DNA of 29,402 nt from CAYNXB01 sp964401045 (GTDB taxonomy: Bacteria; Pseudomonadota; Alphaproteobacteria; Sphingomonadales; Sphingomonadaceae): NCBI GenBank assembly GCA_964401045.1, contig CAYNXB010000030.1, positions 1 through 29,402 on the forward strand, given 5' to 3'. This document shows positions 1 to 9,389 of the stretch, in pieces. The notes under the pieces were generated by a model. The model did no database searches and was not told the origin of the DNA. It was given only the letters and a program-made list of their open reading frames with translations. Numbering within the stretch: position 1 is the first letter of the stretch; each line of letters opens with the position of its first letter. Position numbers and translations under genes: made by a program.

Positions 1-2169
1 CATGTCCCCCCAATCCACTTTCAGCATCGCGAACGAACTGACGGTCGTCTCGCGCACTCCCTGCGGTCCGTTGCCGCATTCGATCACGCACAGCCAGGAA
101 TCGTCGAACCCGATGGCCTGGCGAAACTTGTCCCTGTCGGCCGCCGTCCAACTGGACGGAGCTCCGTGGCCGAGAAGCTTATCGAGATCGGTCACCTGCA
201 AAGTCAGCGCGGCGAGCGAACTCCGGGGCAGAACCTCCTGAATGGCCTGACGAGCCGGATCGAGGCGAAGCGAATGGGCCCGGTAATAGCTTTGCCGGTA
301 TTGTCCCCCGCCGACGACTTCCACTCCTTCGGCTGCCGTCCATTCGCCGTTGATGTTGAACGTCTTGATCCTTGTGAGCCGGTCGGCCTTTGTCTCCGAC
401 CATGTTCCCTTGACTGTGCCGTCCGGGAGGCCGGGGCCGTACTCGAAGTTTGCCGGATTGGAGACGTCGACGCCGAAGTTGATCGTGGGGTAGGTGGCGT
501 TGTCGCGGAAATCGACCGAGAAGCCGTTGGTATCGTTGGCATCGATGTTGAACCACCCGCGGTTCGGCTGGGCAAAGTCGGAGACTTCATAGCCGGCGAG
601 GCCGCTGATCTTGAACTGGTCGGACAGGCGGTGCTCGAAGTGCAGCGTGGCCTGCTCGAAGGTGGTGCTGAAGTTCGAGACCCAGCGTTCGGAGCGCACG
701 TCCACCCCATCATACAAGCCATAGACCACCGATCCCAGATCATCGATCTCGACATCGCGAACCGACGTCATCGGCTGGCCGTTGTTGCTGGCCGAACGGG
801 CGAACGAGAGGCCCGAGATGTAGCTGTCGGCACGCACGGCGGAGTAGCGGCTGTAGAGGCCATCGAGCGAGACGTTGGTGTCATCGTCGGGCGACCATTG
901 CAGGGTGAGGGTGGCGCCGAGGCGGCTGGCATCCTGCTGGGAGTCGAGATAGCGCGGCAGGCGCGGGAAGAAGGCGCCGCCGCCAGGTTTGTCGGACGGC
1001 CCGCGCAGGCCCTGTATCGTGTCCCATGCCTCGATCGAGCCGGTGCGCGGGTTGTCCGTGCTGCAGTTGAGCGCATCGGTCCCTTTGCCCGGGTTGTTGA
1101 CCGGGTTCTGCGGGGTCACACCGATTGGCGAGCAGAACCCGCCGTTGACCCAGGCAGGCAGCACTAGGACTGCGGAATAGCCAACGTCGCGCGTGTGCCG
1201 CCGGCTGTAGGCGATCGAGCCCAGAATGCCGAACGTCCCGTCCGCAAAGGTTTTGGAGATCACCCCCGAAACCTTCGGATCCACCTGCCTCGCCATATCG
1301 TTGTAAACCGCACGCGCACTCGCGGTCAGCACGAAGTCGGACCGAAAGTCGAGCGGCTGCAGGGTCTGGAGGTCGATGATGGCGCCCAGCGAGCCCTCCT
1401 CGACGTTGGCGGATGCCGTTTTTCGCACCGAGAGCGAACTGAAGATTTCCGACGCAAAGACGTTGAAATCGAACGCCCGACCGGAATTGCTGCCGCCGTA
1501 CGCGTCCGAAGAGCCCGTCTGGGAAGCAGCTTCCATGCCGTTGATCCGCACGCGCGTGAACTCGGCCGCAAGACCGCGGACGGTGATGTTGCGCCCTTCG
1601 CCTCCATCGCCGCGCGACAGCGCCACGCCCGGTAGACGCTGCATCGCCTCGGCCAGGTTGGAATCCGGGAATTTGCCCACGTCTTCCGCAAGGATCGTGT
1701 CGACGGACCCGGTTTCCTCCCGCTTCTGCGTCAGCGCCTGACGAAGGCTCGAGCGAAAGCCGGTGACGACGATGACAGGCCGGTCCACCTGCGGGTAGTC
1801 GATGGGCTCGGTGTCGTGTTGCGGCGTCGGCGGTTTCTTCGCCGAAGTGATACGCCGGCGGCTGGCGACGATGGTGAAGGTGTGCTCGTCAATCTGAACA
1901 GCTTCGAGACGCGTATTGGCGAGCAGCAGGTCGAGCGCCTGCTGCGGTTCCATCGCTCCTCTTACGGCCGGGGTTCTCTTGCCGCGGACGACACTTTCCC
2001 TGACCAGAATCTGAATCCCGGACTGGCGGGCGACCTCGAGAATGGCTGTCAGGGCCGACTGGCTGGGAACATCGATCCTCGACGTGCGCGCGCTGGCCGG
2101 CGCCGGGCAAATGGCACAGGCAATGCCGACCGATACGGCAAGCGCCGCACGTACGCCAAAAGCCCTCAT
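1..2169 (-). CDS. TonB-dependent receptor with N-terminal STN domain (3' end cut by the window)
   Basis: Outer-membrane active-transport receptor of the transducer type. The frame is open from ATG at 2169 to base 1 (723 codons), so the end of the barrel is missing. A signal peptide (about residues 1-27, ending APASA) is followed by an STN domain (about 30-103), a TonB box VIVVTG (132-137), and a plug with AEAMQRLPGV and NITVRGL (about 140-260). The rest is barrel, with Cys pairs in likely external loops. The plug style resembles the large Xanthomonas/Caulobacter-type receptors. STN domains contact FecR-type regulators in the periplasm, which fits the fecR gene 69 bp upstream. An SD-like GGGGAG lies 6 nt before the ATG. 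The ligand is unknown; carbohydrates, siderophores and aromatics are all possible. Confidence 0.93.
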   Translation of the reverse strand, partial: MRAFGVRAALAVSVGIACAICPAPASARTSRIDVPSQSALTAILEVARQSGIQILVRESVVRGKRTPAVRGAMEPQQALDLLLANTRLEAVQIDEHTFTIVASRRRITSAKKPPTPQHDTEPIDYPQVDRPVIVVTGFRSSLRQALTQKREETGSVDTILAEDVGKFPDSNLAEAMQRLPGVALSRGDGGEGRNITVRGLAAEFTRVRINGMEAASQTGSSDAYGGSNSGRAFDFNVFASEIFSSLSVRKTASANVEEGSLGAIIDLQTLQPLDFRSDFVLTASARAVYNDMARQVDPKVSGVISKTFADGTFGILGSIAYSRRHTRDVGYSAVLVLPAWVNGGFCSPIGVTPQNPVNNPGKGTDALNCSTDNPRTGSIEAWDTIQGLRGPSDKPGGGAFFPRLPRYLDSQQDASRLGATLTLQWSPDDDTNVSLDGLYSRYSAVRADSYISGLSFARSASNNGQPMTSVRDVEIDDLGSVVYGLYDGVDVRSERWVSNFSTTFEQATLHFEHRLSDQFKISGLAGYEVSDFAQPNRGWFNIDANDTNGFSVDFRDNATYPTINFGVDVSNPANFEYGPGLPDGTVKGTWSETKADRLTRIKTFNINGEWTAAEGVEVVGGGQYRQSYYRAHSLRLDPARQAIQEVLPRSSLAALTLQVTDLDKLLGHGAPSSWTAADRDKFRQAIGFDDSWLCVIECGNGPQGVRETTVSSFAMLKVDWGDM

Positions 2170-2238
2170 GCCTCTCTCTCCCCGCGAAGCTTTTCGCTCG
2201 TCGAGTCCCGCTTCCCTTCGTTAGGCAAAAGAACCCTC

Positions 2239-3279
2239 TCAGTTCTTTTCTATGTGGATGCGCCCATCTTTTTTCTCCACGTTTGCACCGAACGTCATGG
2301 AAACGACACGCGCGAACATGTCAGGTTCGTCGGTATTGAAGCGGCCCACGACCTTCTCGTCTGCGATCGCGGGATCGACCTGAAGCTTGGTCTGGTTGTA
2401 CCGGTTGAATTCATCGGCGGCCTCCCGCAGCGTGCTGCCGTCGAACTTCAGCACGCCCTCGCGCCAGGAAAGCTGGCGCTCGATCGCGGCCGGATCCCTT
2501 ACACGTCCTTGCCCCCCAACCTCGTCGCTGACGAACATGCGCGTGCCGGCGGGCACCTTTGCGCGCTTGCCGGCCCTTGCTTCCGACCAGACTTCGACCG
2601 TTCCATCGGTCACCTGCACATCGGCGCCGTCGTTGCGCCGGCGGACGGAGAACGCGGTTCCCACCGCGCGAACGCGAACGTCGCCGGCCGAGACAACAAA
2701 CGGACGGCTGGCGTCTTTGGCGACCTTGAACCAAGCTTCGCCTTCGTCGAGCTTGACGCGGCGCGCCTGCGCGGACTGGCTCACTTCGAGGCGGCTGTTG
2801 GTGTTCACGACGACGAGGGATCCGTCCTGCAGCGGAACCTTGGTCATCTCGCCAAGATGAGTCTCGATGCGCCGGTAGCTCGCGCCCGCCCTGTCCGAAA
2901 ATACGCCGGATAGTAATGCAACACAGAGGATCGAGGCGGCGATGGCAGAGCCCGCCCACACCACGCGGCGTCTCCCCGACTGATCGACGCGCGACGGTTC
3001 GCTCTGATCGGGAGTAGTCAATTCTGCCGGTGCCACTTCCGGGCCTGGCTGCGCGGTGTCATCCAGCAAGCTCCAGACCTGGGGATCGATTTCGGTAGCG
3101 CCGCCGGTAGCTTGCCAGATGGCCAGCGCACGAAACAGCGCGCCGCGCCGACGCGGATCGCTCACCACCCATCGCGCCAGATCGGCTCTGGCGGCGTCGT
3201 CGAGTGGCCGGGCGTCGATGCGGGCGACCCAGCGGGCCGCCTCGTCATTGACTACCTGTGCTGAGCCGCGCGCGTCCAT
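2239..3279 (-). CDS. fecR: FecR-family anti-sigma / sigma regulator
   Basis: Inner-membrane regulator that relays the receptor's ligand signal to the ECF sigma factor. The 346 residues have the family layout: a cytoplasmic N-terminal DUF4880-like helical segment (about 12-56, with EAARWVARID), a single membrane helix (about 107-126), a periplasmic FecR beta domain (about 134-232, with EGEAWFKVAKD and VRAVGTAFSVRR), and a C-terminal STN-like region (about 275-345). The start ATG overlaps the 3' end of the sigma gene by 35 bp in another frame, so the two are probably translationally coupled. The STN-bearing receptor is downstream. The order sigma-fecR-receptor is the classical cell-surface signalling arrangement; the signal itself is not known. 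Confidence 0.93.
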   Translation of the reverse strand: MDARGSAQVVNDEAARWVARIDARPLDDAARADLARWVVSDPRRRGALFRALAIWQATGGATEIDPQVWSLLDDTAQPGPEVAPAELTTPDQSEPSRVDQSGRRRVVWAGSAIAASILCVALLSGVFSDRAGASYRRIETHLGEMTKVPLQDGSLVVVNTNSRLEVSQSAQARRVKLDEGEAWFKVAKDASRPFVVSAGDVRVRAVGTAFSVRRRNDGADVQVTDGTVEVWSEARAGKRAKVPAGTRMFVSDEVGGQGRVRDPAAIERQLSWREGVLKFDGSTLREAADEFNRYNQTKLQVDPAIADEKVVGRFNTDEPDMFARVVSMTFGANVEKKDGRIHIEKN

Positions 3280-3847
3280 GCTTCGTCGTTCTCTCTAATG
3301 ATGTTTCGGCCTCGTTTTCGCCTTGCGCGATTGCCTGCTGGATTAGTCGCAGGGCCTTGGCCACGTCGTTTTCAACCGTATGCTCGGGGATATCGAGCTG
3401 CCTCGCAACCTCCCGCTGGGAGAGGCCTTCGAACTTTCTCATCCGGAAAACCTGCCGACAACGCTCCGGTAGTTTGTCGATCAGGCCCTGGATGAATTGG
3501 AGCTGGTTTCGATAAACCGCCATTTCTTCGGGCGATGACGTGTTGGATGCAACCTGCAGATTTTCGATTTCCGCTACCGCTTCGATACTGACAATCCGGG
3601 ACCTTCGCAGGTGCCCCAGAACGATCATCTTGGCCGTCGTGAACAGGTACGCCCGGCCATTCCTTATATGCGAAACGTCACGCAGGCTCGAGATCCGATA
3701 ATAACTCTCCTGCACGATGTCTTCGATGTCGTTCGCATCAGCAACTTTCCTCAGCCACGATCGCAGCGCGGCTTCGTGCACGAGCACCTCCCGCGCAACC
3801 CATTGCACGGCTTTCAGGGATGCACCCTCGTTCACACTCTCGCCCAA
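3245..3847 (-). CDS. fecI: FecI-like ECF RNA polymerase sigma factor
   Basis: Extracytoplasmic-function sigma-70 factor expected to transcribe the downstream receptor gene. It has 200 residues. Region 2 lies at about 29-85 (DIEDIVQESYYRI, then AYLFTTAKMIVLGHLRR). Region 4 lies at about 115-173 (IDKLPERCRQVFRMRKFEGL, then a helix-turn-helix around SQREVARQLDIPEHTVENDV). The spacing is normal for FecI-type factors. The longest frame begins with TTG at 3847, preceded by GAGGGG 5 nt upstream; GTG at 3835 is the alternative, and either keeps both sigma regions. It is divergent from the receptor at 4037, but the STN-bearing receptor on its own strand is the more likely target. Confidence 0.92.
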   Translation of the reverse strand: MGESVNEGASLKAVQWVAREVLVHEAALRSWLRKVADANDIEDIVQESYYRISSLRDVSHIRNGRAYLFTTAKMIVLGHLRRSRIVSIEAVAEIENLQVASNTSSPEEMAVYRNQLQFIQGLIDKLPERCRQVFRMRKFEGLSQREVARQLDIPEHTVENDVAKALRLIQQAIAQGENEAETSLERTTKHGRARLSTGSQ

Positions 3848-4036
3848 AACTTCCCCTCGTTATCTCGTACGATGCCGGGAGATGCATTTTCCGTAGACGC
3901 TGCCGGAAAATTCTCCAAGCCGCCGCGTCGGCCACTGGAGGAAGCTTCCGACAAAACGCGTCGATGTCCTTCAGCAAGAGGACGTTGAGCCTCCCCGACT
4001 TGTCTTAAAGGAGCACGAGAAAAAAGGGAGGTACCT
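3848..4036. other. Divergent intergenic region between fecI and TonB receptor 2
   Basis: These 189 bp separate two divergent starts and must hold promoters for both. I see no convincing -35/-10 pair on either strand. The visible elements are a 10-bp palindrome GGAAGCTTCC (3940-3949) and the purine-rich ribosome-binding stretch of the plus gene just before 4037. Small frames here appear to be chance. Confidence 0.4.
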
Positions 4037-6562
4037 GTGAGGAGTCATTATCTCAGTTTGATGGCGAGGCGGGCCAGTTACATCGGTATCGCCAGCGCGC
4101 TTGCCTTCGGTTCCACCGCTCAAGCCCAATCGACCGGGGCTTCCGCGGATGCCGGCGATCCGGCCACGACCGTAGGCGACGAGATCGTCGTCACCGCGGA
4201 GTTTCGTGAGCGGAATCTCCAACAAACTCCGCTCGCGATTACCGCGATGACCGGAGAGATGCTCGAAGCCCGCAGCCAGACCAATCTGTCGCAGATCGCC
4301 AATCAGGCGCCTTCGGTGACGCTAAAATCCCAGAGCCCGGCGTTCGGGCCGTCGATGGGCGCCAATATCCGCGGCGTGGGGCAATTCGACTTCAACCCGG
4401 CGCTTGAGCCGGGCGTCGGCCTCTACGTCGACGACGTTTACTACGCGACCCTGACCGGCGCGATGATCGACCTGCTCGACGTCGACCGGGTGGAGGTGTT
4501 GCGCGGCCCGCAGGGCACGCTCGCGGGCAAGAACTCGATCGGCGGCGCAATCAAGCTCTATTCGAAGCGCCCCACCGGCTCGAACACCGGGTACGGATCG
4601 GTGACCTACGGCAGCCGCAACCGTCTCGACCTGCGCGCGGCCGCCGATTTCGCCTTGGGCGAAACCGTGTCCGCGCGGTTCTCGGGCGTCTCGAAGCAGC
4701 AGGAAGGCTACGTCAAGAGCTACGACTTCGGGTGCGTGTTCCCGGCCGGCGGACCGGCCACGTTCGTCGATCTGAACGGGGTGACGCAGCAGGCGAATCC
4801 GGCAGGCGGCATTCCCGCACTCGCCGCGAACTACGACGGCTGCCTGCGTGCAAAAGAGGGTGACGTCGGCTACCAGGCGGTGCGCGGCCAGCTACGCTTC
4901 ACGCCGAACGATCGCCTCGATATCAATCTGACCGCGGACTACACGCGCGAGGATCACAACACCGCCGGCACGGTGCTGCTCGAGCGGTTCCAGAACGGCG
5001 CCCTGCGATCGCCGAACTTCCCCGGCAACGCCAACGTCGACATCAATCCCTACGGCGGCGTGATACCGTTCGACCGGCGCTTCCTGTGCGGCCCGTTCTG
5101 CAACTATGCGAACTACAGCGCGCCCGAGGACACCTCTAGCCCGACCGGTGCGTTCAAGTTGACCAATGGAGTGCATCCAGCGACGCTCAACAAGGGCCGC
5201 GTGTGGTTCTCCGGTTACGGTTTCTCGGGCGACGTCCGTTTCGACCTGAGCGACAACCTCCAGCTGACCTCGATCAGCGCCTACCGCAATTACGAGACGA
5301 GCTTCGACAACGACGACGACCTGTCGCCGCTCGCGCATACCAACAACACCAATGATCTCACGTTCCACATGTTCAGCCAGGAACTGCGGCTCAGCGGTAC
5401 GCTGCTCAACGATACGCTCGAATACACCTTGGGCGGCTTCTACCTGAAGCAGAAGTCGGTTTCCTCCGCGGTGGTCGATCTGCGCTACGCCGGGCTCCCG
5501 ATCTTCGCGAACAACGATCCGGTTCATGCCAAGACCATGGCGGCGTTCGCGCACGTTGCGTGGAAGCTGACTCCCGAGCTGACGTTGACCGCGGGCTTGC
5601 GCTACACGGACGAATACAAGCGCTACACCTTCAGCCGCCGCGCGGTGGATGGCGGCCCGCTGCCTCCGGGAACTTCGGTGATCGGGATCGACGGCCTGAC
5701 CGGCGTTTACGATGGCCCGTCCAGCGACAGGTTCGATTATCGCGCCAACGTCCAGTACGAACTGACGCCCGACAACGCCATTTATGCGCAAGTTTCCACC
5801 GGTTTCAAAGGCGGTGGCATCAATCCCCGTCCGTTCAATCAGGCACAGGTCCTGTCGTTCTCGCCCGAGACGCTGACCTCGTACGAGATCGGCACCAAGA
5901 ACGACTTCTTCGACGGGCGCCTCAGGATCAACGCCGCCGGCTATTTCGCCAAGTACAAAGGGCTGCAGCTCAAGCTGAGCAATTGTACGGCAATCGTCGG
6001 GCCGACCTTCGGGGCCCCGTGTTCGCTGATCCTCAATGCCGGCGATGCAGACATCAAGGGCTTCGAGGTGGAGACGACCATCCGCCCGGTCGACGGCCTG
6101 TTGATCGATGGCGCGGTGAGCCTGGTCGACTTCAAGTACAAGCGCTTCGCCACTTACGGCGCTGCATCCGCGGGCGGCCCCGCCGCTCCGAACGGGCCGC
6201 AATTCGGTGACTATCCGGATTACGTGCCGCGGTGGAAGTGGAGCGCCGGCGCGCAATATACGATCGAGCTTGGCGATGCCGGCACGCTCACGCCGCGGAT
6301 GGACGCTTCGTACCAGAGCGATCTCTATACGCTCGCCGCCAACCGGCCGACCAACCTGATCGAGGGCTATACGATCGCGAATGCGCGGCTGACGTGGGTC
6401 AACCGCGGGGGCGATCTCGAGATTTCCGGCGAGGTCACCAACCTGTTCGACAAGTACTACTACGCCACGGTGCTGGACTACACGCTCTCGGGCGCGGGCC
6501 TCACCATAGGGCAGCCCGGCCGGCCGCGCGAATGGGCGCTCACGGTCAAGAAGTCGTTCTAG
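4037..6562 (+). CDS. TonB-dependent receptor (no STN domain)
   Basis: Outer-membrane, TonB-energised uptake channel of 841 residues. The GTG start at 4037 is favoured by GGGAGG at 4026-4031, five bases upstream; ATG at 4061 is a weaker alternative. The signal peptide ends near AQAQ (about residue 31). A TonB box-like EIVVTAEFRER follows, then a plug with IRGVGQFDFNP, VGLYVDDVYY and VEVLRGPQGTLAGKNSIGG (about 55-180). The barrel ends in a terminal Phe (KKSF), as the assembly machinery needs. Cysteine pairs (FLCGPFC, and Cys in the first long loops) suggest disulfide-stabilised outer loops. The type is common in sphingomonads for aromatics, terpenoids or iron chelates. The nearby OYE and MFS genes hint at an organic substrate, by inference only. 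Confidence 0.95.
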   Translation: MRSHYLSLMARRASYIGIASALAFGSTAQAQSTGASADAGDPATTVGDEIVVTAEFRERNLQQTPLAITAMTGEMLEARSQTNLSQIANQAPSVTLKSQSPAFGPSMGANIRGVGQFDFNPALEPGVGLYVDDVYYATLTGAMIDLLDVDRVEVLRGPQGTLAGKNSIGGAIKLYSKRPTGSNTGYGSVTYGSRNRLDLRAAADFALGETVSARFSGVSKQQEGYVKSYDFGCVFPAGGPATFVDLNGVTQQANPAGGIPALAANYDGCLRAKEGDVGYQAVRGQLRFTPNDRLDINLTADYTREDHNTAGTVLLERFQNGALRSPNFPGNANVDINPYGGVIPFDRRFLCGPFCNYANYSAPEDTSSPTGAFKLTNGVHPATLNKGRVWFSGYGFSGDVRFDLSDNLQLTSISAYRNYETSFDNDDDLSPLAHTNNTNDLTFHMFSQELRLSGTLLNDTLEYTLGGFYLKQKSVSSAVVDLRYAGLPIFANNDPVHAKTMAAFAHVAWKLTPELTLTAGLRYTDEYKRYTFSRRAVDGGPLPPGTSVIGIDGLTGVYDGPSSDRFDYRANVQYELTPDNAIYAQVSTGFKGGGINPRPFNQAQVLSFSPETLTSYEIGTKNDFFDGRLRINAAGYFAKYKGLQLKLSNCTAIVGPTFGAPCSLILNAGDADIKGFEVETTIRPVDGLLIDGAVSLVDFKYKRFATYGAASAGGPAAPNGPQFGDYPDYVPRWKWSAGAQYTIELGDAGTLTPRMDASYQSDLYTLAANRPTNLIEGYTIANARLTWVNRGGDLEISGEVTNLFDKYYYATVLDYTLSGAGLTIGQPGRPREWALTVKKSF

Positions 6563-6620
6563 CGCGATCCGCTTGCGAAAGCGCGGCTGCGTTCCGGCCG
6601 ATGATCGCCCTCGTCACGAT

Positions 6621-6653
6621 CCCTCCGCCAGCTCATATGATGCTGGCGGAGGG
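6621..6653 (+). terminator. Stem-loop after TonB receptor 2, probable terminator
   Basis: A perfect 12-bp inverted repeat, CCCTCCGCCAGC (6621-6632) and GCTGGCGGAGGG (6642-6653), with a 9-nt AT-rich loop. It starts 58 nt after the receptor stop. There is no clear T-run behind it, so it may be a weak or Rho-assisted terminator or an mRNA-end stabiliser. It lies inside the longest possible OYE frame, which argues for the later OYE start at 6684. Confidence 0.6.
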
Positions 6654-6683
6654 GACGATGCGCCCCTTTCGGCGGTCGGGCCT

Positions 6684-7832
6684 GTGAATTTGCCCGCCCC
6701 CGCGAGCGAGGTTGCTCCGCTGTTCACGCCATTCGCGTTGGGCAAGCTCGCGCTATCAAACCGCTTCGTCCTGCCCGGCATGCAGCGCGGGCTGTGTCAC
6801 GACGGCGCACCCTCCGAGAGGATGATCGAATACTACCGGCGCCGGGTCGCCGGCGGCTGCGGGTTGATCATTTCGGAATCCGTAGCAGTCGACCACCCGA
6901 CATCGACCCAGAACCCGCGGTTCGCCTGGATGGCCGCGCACACCTACGAGGCGTGGGTACGCTGCATCGCCGCGGTAAAGGAAGAAGGCGGCGGGGCAAT
7001 ATTGCAGATGTGGCACGAGGGGGCGCGTCGCGAAGAAGGCGGTACGGGGCCTCATGGCCAGTTTCCGACCATCAGCCCATCGGGCCTCGTAGACGCCCGG
7101 CAGAGGCAGGGCCGCGCAGCCACGCCGGACGAAATCGAGGAACTCAAGGCAGCGTTCGTTTCGAGCGCGCGCATGGCCCGACAGGCGGGCGCGCACGGCG
7201 TGGAAATTCACGCTGCCCACGGATATCTGCTCGATCAGTTCCTGTGGCCCACGACCAACCGCCGAAACGACTGCTATGGCGGACCCGATGTTCGGGATCG
7301 CGCCAGGCTTCCAGCCGAAATCGTCGCGGCCGTGCGCGCCGCTTGCGGGCCCGCGTTCATCGTGGGGCTGCGCTTTTCGCAATGGAAGGAAACCGATTTC
7401 TCCGCCCGCGTGGTGGAGACCACGGACGAGCTGCGATCGATGCTGGGGCTCTTCAAAGAGGCGGGCGCGTCGTACATCCATGCCTCGACCCGCAAGTTCT
7501 GGACTCCGGAGTGGCCCGGCTCGCATCTGGGGCTGGCCGGCTGGTGCAAGCGATTGACCGACCTGCCGGTTATCGCGGTCGGGAGTGTCGGCATCGCGCC
7601 GGATGAGAGCAAGGCGGCCAGGCAGATCGCGCGGGGCCTCCGCGAGTTGGTTCGCCGGTTTTGCGGCGCGGAGTTCGACCTGGTGTCCGTCGGCCGCAGC
7701 CAAATCGCCGATCCCGACTGGGTGGCCAAGGTCCGCGCCGGTGATTTCGACCGCATCCGGCCTTTCCAGCTGGGCGATACGCGGCGAGATGACGACGAAC
7801 TGGCCGAGCTTGCACGGTCATATCCGCGATGA
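6684..7832 (+). CDS. Old Yellow Enzyme-like NADH:flavin oxidoreductase
   Basis: FMN-dependent TIM-barrel oxidoreductase, typically reducing activated C=C bonds of enones or nitro compounds; the substrate is unknown. With the GTG start at 6684 it has 382 residues, near the family's usual size. Family marks are FTPFALGKLALSNRFVLPGM near the N terminus, ILQMWHEG (His111), and VEIHAAHGYLLDQF with the His176/His179 pair that binds the substrate carbonyl. A YGG follows at about 198-200, and the C-terminal phosphate-binding region runs through IAVGSVG and LVSVGRSQIADPDW. An upstream frame reaches 6573 but would translate the stem-loop at 6621-6653 and adds low-complexity sequence without homology, so I reject it. 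The receptor precedes it and an MFS transporter follows 68 bp later on the same strand. Confidence 0.9.
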   Translation: MNLPAPASEVAPLFTPFALGKLALSNRFVLPGMQRGLCHDGAPSERMIEYYRRRVAGGCGLIISESVAVDHPTSTQNPRFAWMAAHTYEAWVRCIAAVKEEGGGAILQMWHEGARREEGGTGPHGQFPTISPSGLVDARQRQGRAATPDEIEELKAAFVSSARMARQAGAHGVEIHAAHGYLLDQFLWPTTNRRNDCYGGPDVRDRARLPAEIVAAVRAACGPAFIVGLRFSQWKETDFSARVVETTDELRSMLGLFKEAGASYIHASTRKFWTPEWPGSHLGLAGWCKRLTDLPVIAVGSVGIAPDESKAARQIARGLRELVRRFCGAEFDLVSVGRSQIADPDWVAKVRAGDFDRIRPFQLGDTRRDDDELAELARSYPR

Positions 7833-7900
7833 CGGATACCTGGCATTCGTCTCTACCCGAGCAGTCGAAACGCAAGCTACACGAGCAGGGAGCTTAGAGG

Positions 7901-9334
7901 ATGCACGTCGATTACGAAGCAGGCGTCCGACGAGCCCCAGCGGGTCCGTCCGTCCTCGGCCTCAATCCGGCCCGCTATCCCTGGCTGGTGCTGGCCTTGC
8001 TGCTGCTGGTTCATCTCTCGAGCAGCATGGATCGGTTCATCGTGTCGATCGCCGGTCAGGAAATCAAAGAGGATTTCGCCCTGGCGGACTGGCAGCTCGG
8101 GTTGCTGACCGGCTTCGCCTTCTCCGTGCTCTACGTCGTGTGCGGGTTCCCGCTCGCGCGGATCGCGGACCGTTCCAACCGCGTCACGATCATTTCCGCG
8201 TGCCTGGTGGTGTGGTCGGGCATGACAGCGCTGTGCGGGGCCGCCGGCAGTTTCGTGCAGCTCCTGGCGTGTCGGATGGGGGTGGGGATCGGCGAAGCGG
8301 GTTGTCTGCCGCCGTCACACTCGCTGATTACGGATTACTTCCCGGGTAACCGCAGGACCACTGCGATCGCGTGCTTCGGCCTTGGTTTGCCGCTGGGAGC
8401 GCTCGTTGGGATGATCGCCGGCGGCGCGATGATCGACCGGGTTGGATGGCGGACGACGTTCGTGATCATCGGCGTGCCCGGACTTTTGCTGGCGCTCGCC
8501 GTCCGGCTGCTGATCACCGAGCCGCGAGCCGTCCGGGATGCCCGGCCAGCCGCCGCAGCGGAGCCGTGGGCCGGAAGCCGCGAATCGTTCAAGCAGGTCG
8601 CCACGGGTTTGTTCGCCAATCCCGTCGCGCGGCACGTGCTGATCGGGATGATGCTGGCGACTTTGTTCACCAGCCCGAGCCTGACGTTCCTTGCACCCTA
8701 TATCGTGCGCTCGTTCGGCCTGAGTTACGGGCAGGTCGGCGTGGTGATCGGCGGCGCCCAGATGGGCGGCATGGCGCTCGCGACGATCGGCGCCGGCCTG
8801 CTGGCGGATCGATTGGGGCGGCGTGACTCCCGCTGGTATTTCTGGGTCCCTGCCGGAAGCATGCTGCTTGGCGGTCCGCTCCTGATGTTCGCGTTTGGCC
8901 AGCCCGATTGGCAGACGCTCATGCTGTGGATGTTCTTCGCCTCGGTGGTGAGCGCCGCTTACCTCGCCCCGTGCTACGCAGTTCTCTACGCCGCGGTGCA
9001 GCCGCACTGGCGTGCAACGACCGCGGCGATCGCGGGCGCGATGATGAGCATGGGCGGATCGAGCGTGGGCCCGATCGTCTGCGGCGCGATGATCGACTGG
9101 CTCACGCCGGTGCTGTTCGAACGCGTGCAACAGGGGAGCTTCGCCGTCATCTGCACCGGCGGGAGCGGTTCGACAGGCGCAATCGATCTCGCCATCCCCG
9201 CGTGCCGAGCCGCCATTGCCGACGCATCGCAATTCTCCCTCATCGCGCTTTCGCTTTTCTGCCTGTGGCCGGGATTCCACTTCATCCACGCCGCGCGCTT
9301 GTGGCGCCGGCGCGGTGGAGCGAACTTCGCCTAG
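7901..9334 (+). CDS. MFS transporter, Spinster-like
   Basis: Inner-membrane major facilitator of 477 residues with about 12 hydrophobic helices. The conserved loop between helices 2 and 3 (GFPLARIADRSNR) and the signature GIGEAGCLPPSHSLI with DYFPGNRR point to the Spinster-like MFS group that is abundant in sphingomonads next to TonB receptors and catabolic genes. A long hydrophilic segment around CTGGSGSTGAIDL precedes the final helix and carries a Cys on each side. ATG at 7901 has CAGGGAG about 9 nt upstream. It lies 68 bp after the OYE gene and could be co-transcribed with it. The direction of transport is unknown. Confidence 0.9.
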   Translation: MHVDYEAGVRRAPAGPSVLGLNPARYPWLVLALLLLVHLSSSMDRFIVSIAGQEIKEDFALADWQLGLLTGFAFSVLYVVCGFPLARIADRSNRVTIISACLVVWSGMTALCGAAGSFVQLLACRMGVGIGEAGCLPPSHSLITDYFPGNRRTTAIACFGLGLPLGALVGMIAGGAMIDRVGWRTTFVIIGVPGLLLALAVRLLITEPRAVRDARPAAAAEPWAGSRESFKQVATGLFANPVARHVLIGMMLATLFTSPSLTFLAPYIVRSFGLSYGQVGVVIGGAQMGGMALATIGAGLLADRLGRRDSRWYFWVPAGSMLLGGPLLMFAFGQPDWQTLMLWMFFASVVSAAYLAPCYAVLYAAVQPHWRATTAAIAGAMMSMGGSSVGPIVCGAMIDWLTPVLFERVQQGSFAVICTGGSGSTGAIDLAIPACRAAIADASQFSLIALSLFCLWPGFHFIHAARLWRRRGGANFA

Positions 9335-9389
9335 CTTGCAGCGCGTGGGTGCGGCGCCTGATTCGGGTGCTGTGGAGCTTTTAGGCTGA

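Noticed and set aside
166..1167. 333-codon open frame on the plus strand
   Set aside because: Antisense to the STN-type TonB receptor that is open across 1-2169; the receptor frame carries all recognisable motifs.
3940..3949. GGAAGCTTCC palindrome as an operator
   Set aside because: A single 10-bp palindrome around a common hexamer occurs by chance, and I see no second copy near the related genes.
4892..6256. 454-codon open frame on the minus strand
   Set aside because: It is fully antisense to the TonB receptor at 4037-6562, which has clear domains. The frame is kept open by GC-rich codon bias and its product is Arg/Val/Glu-rich without any recognisable fold.
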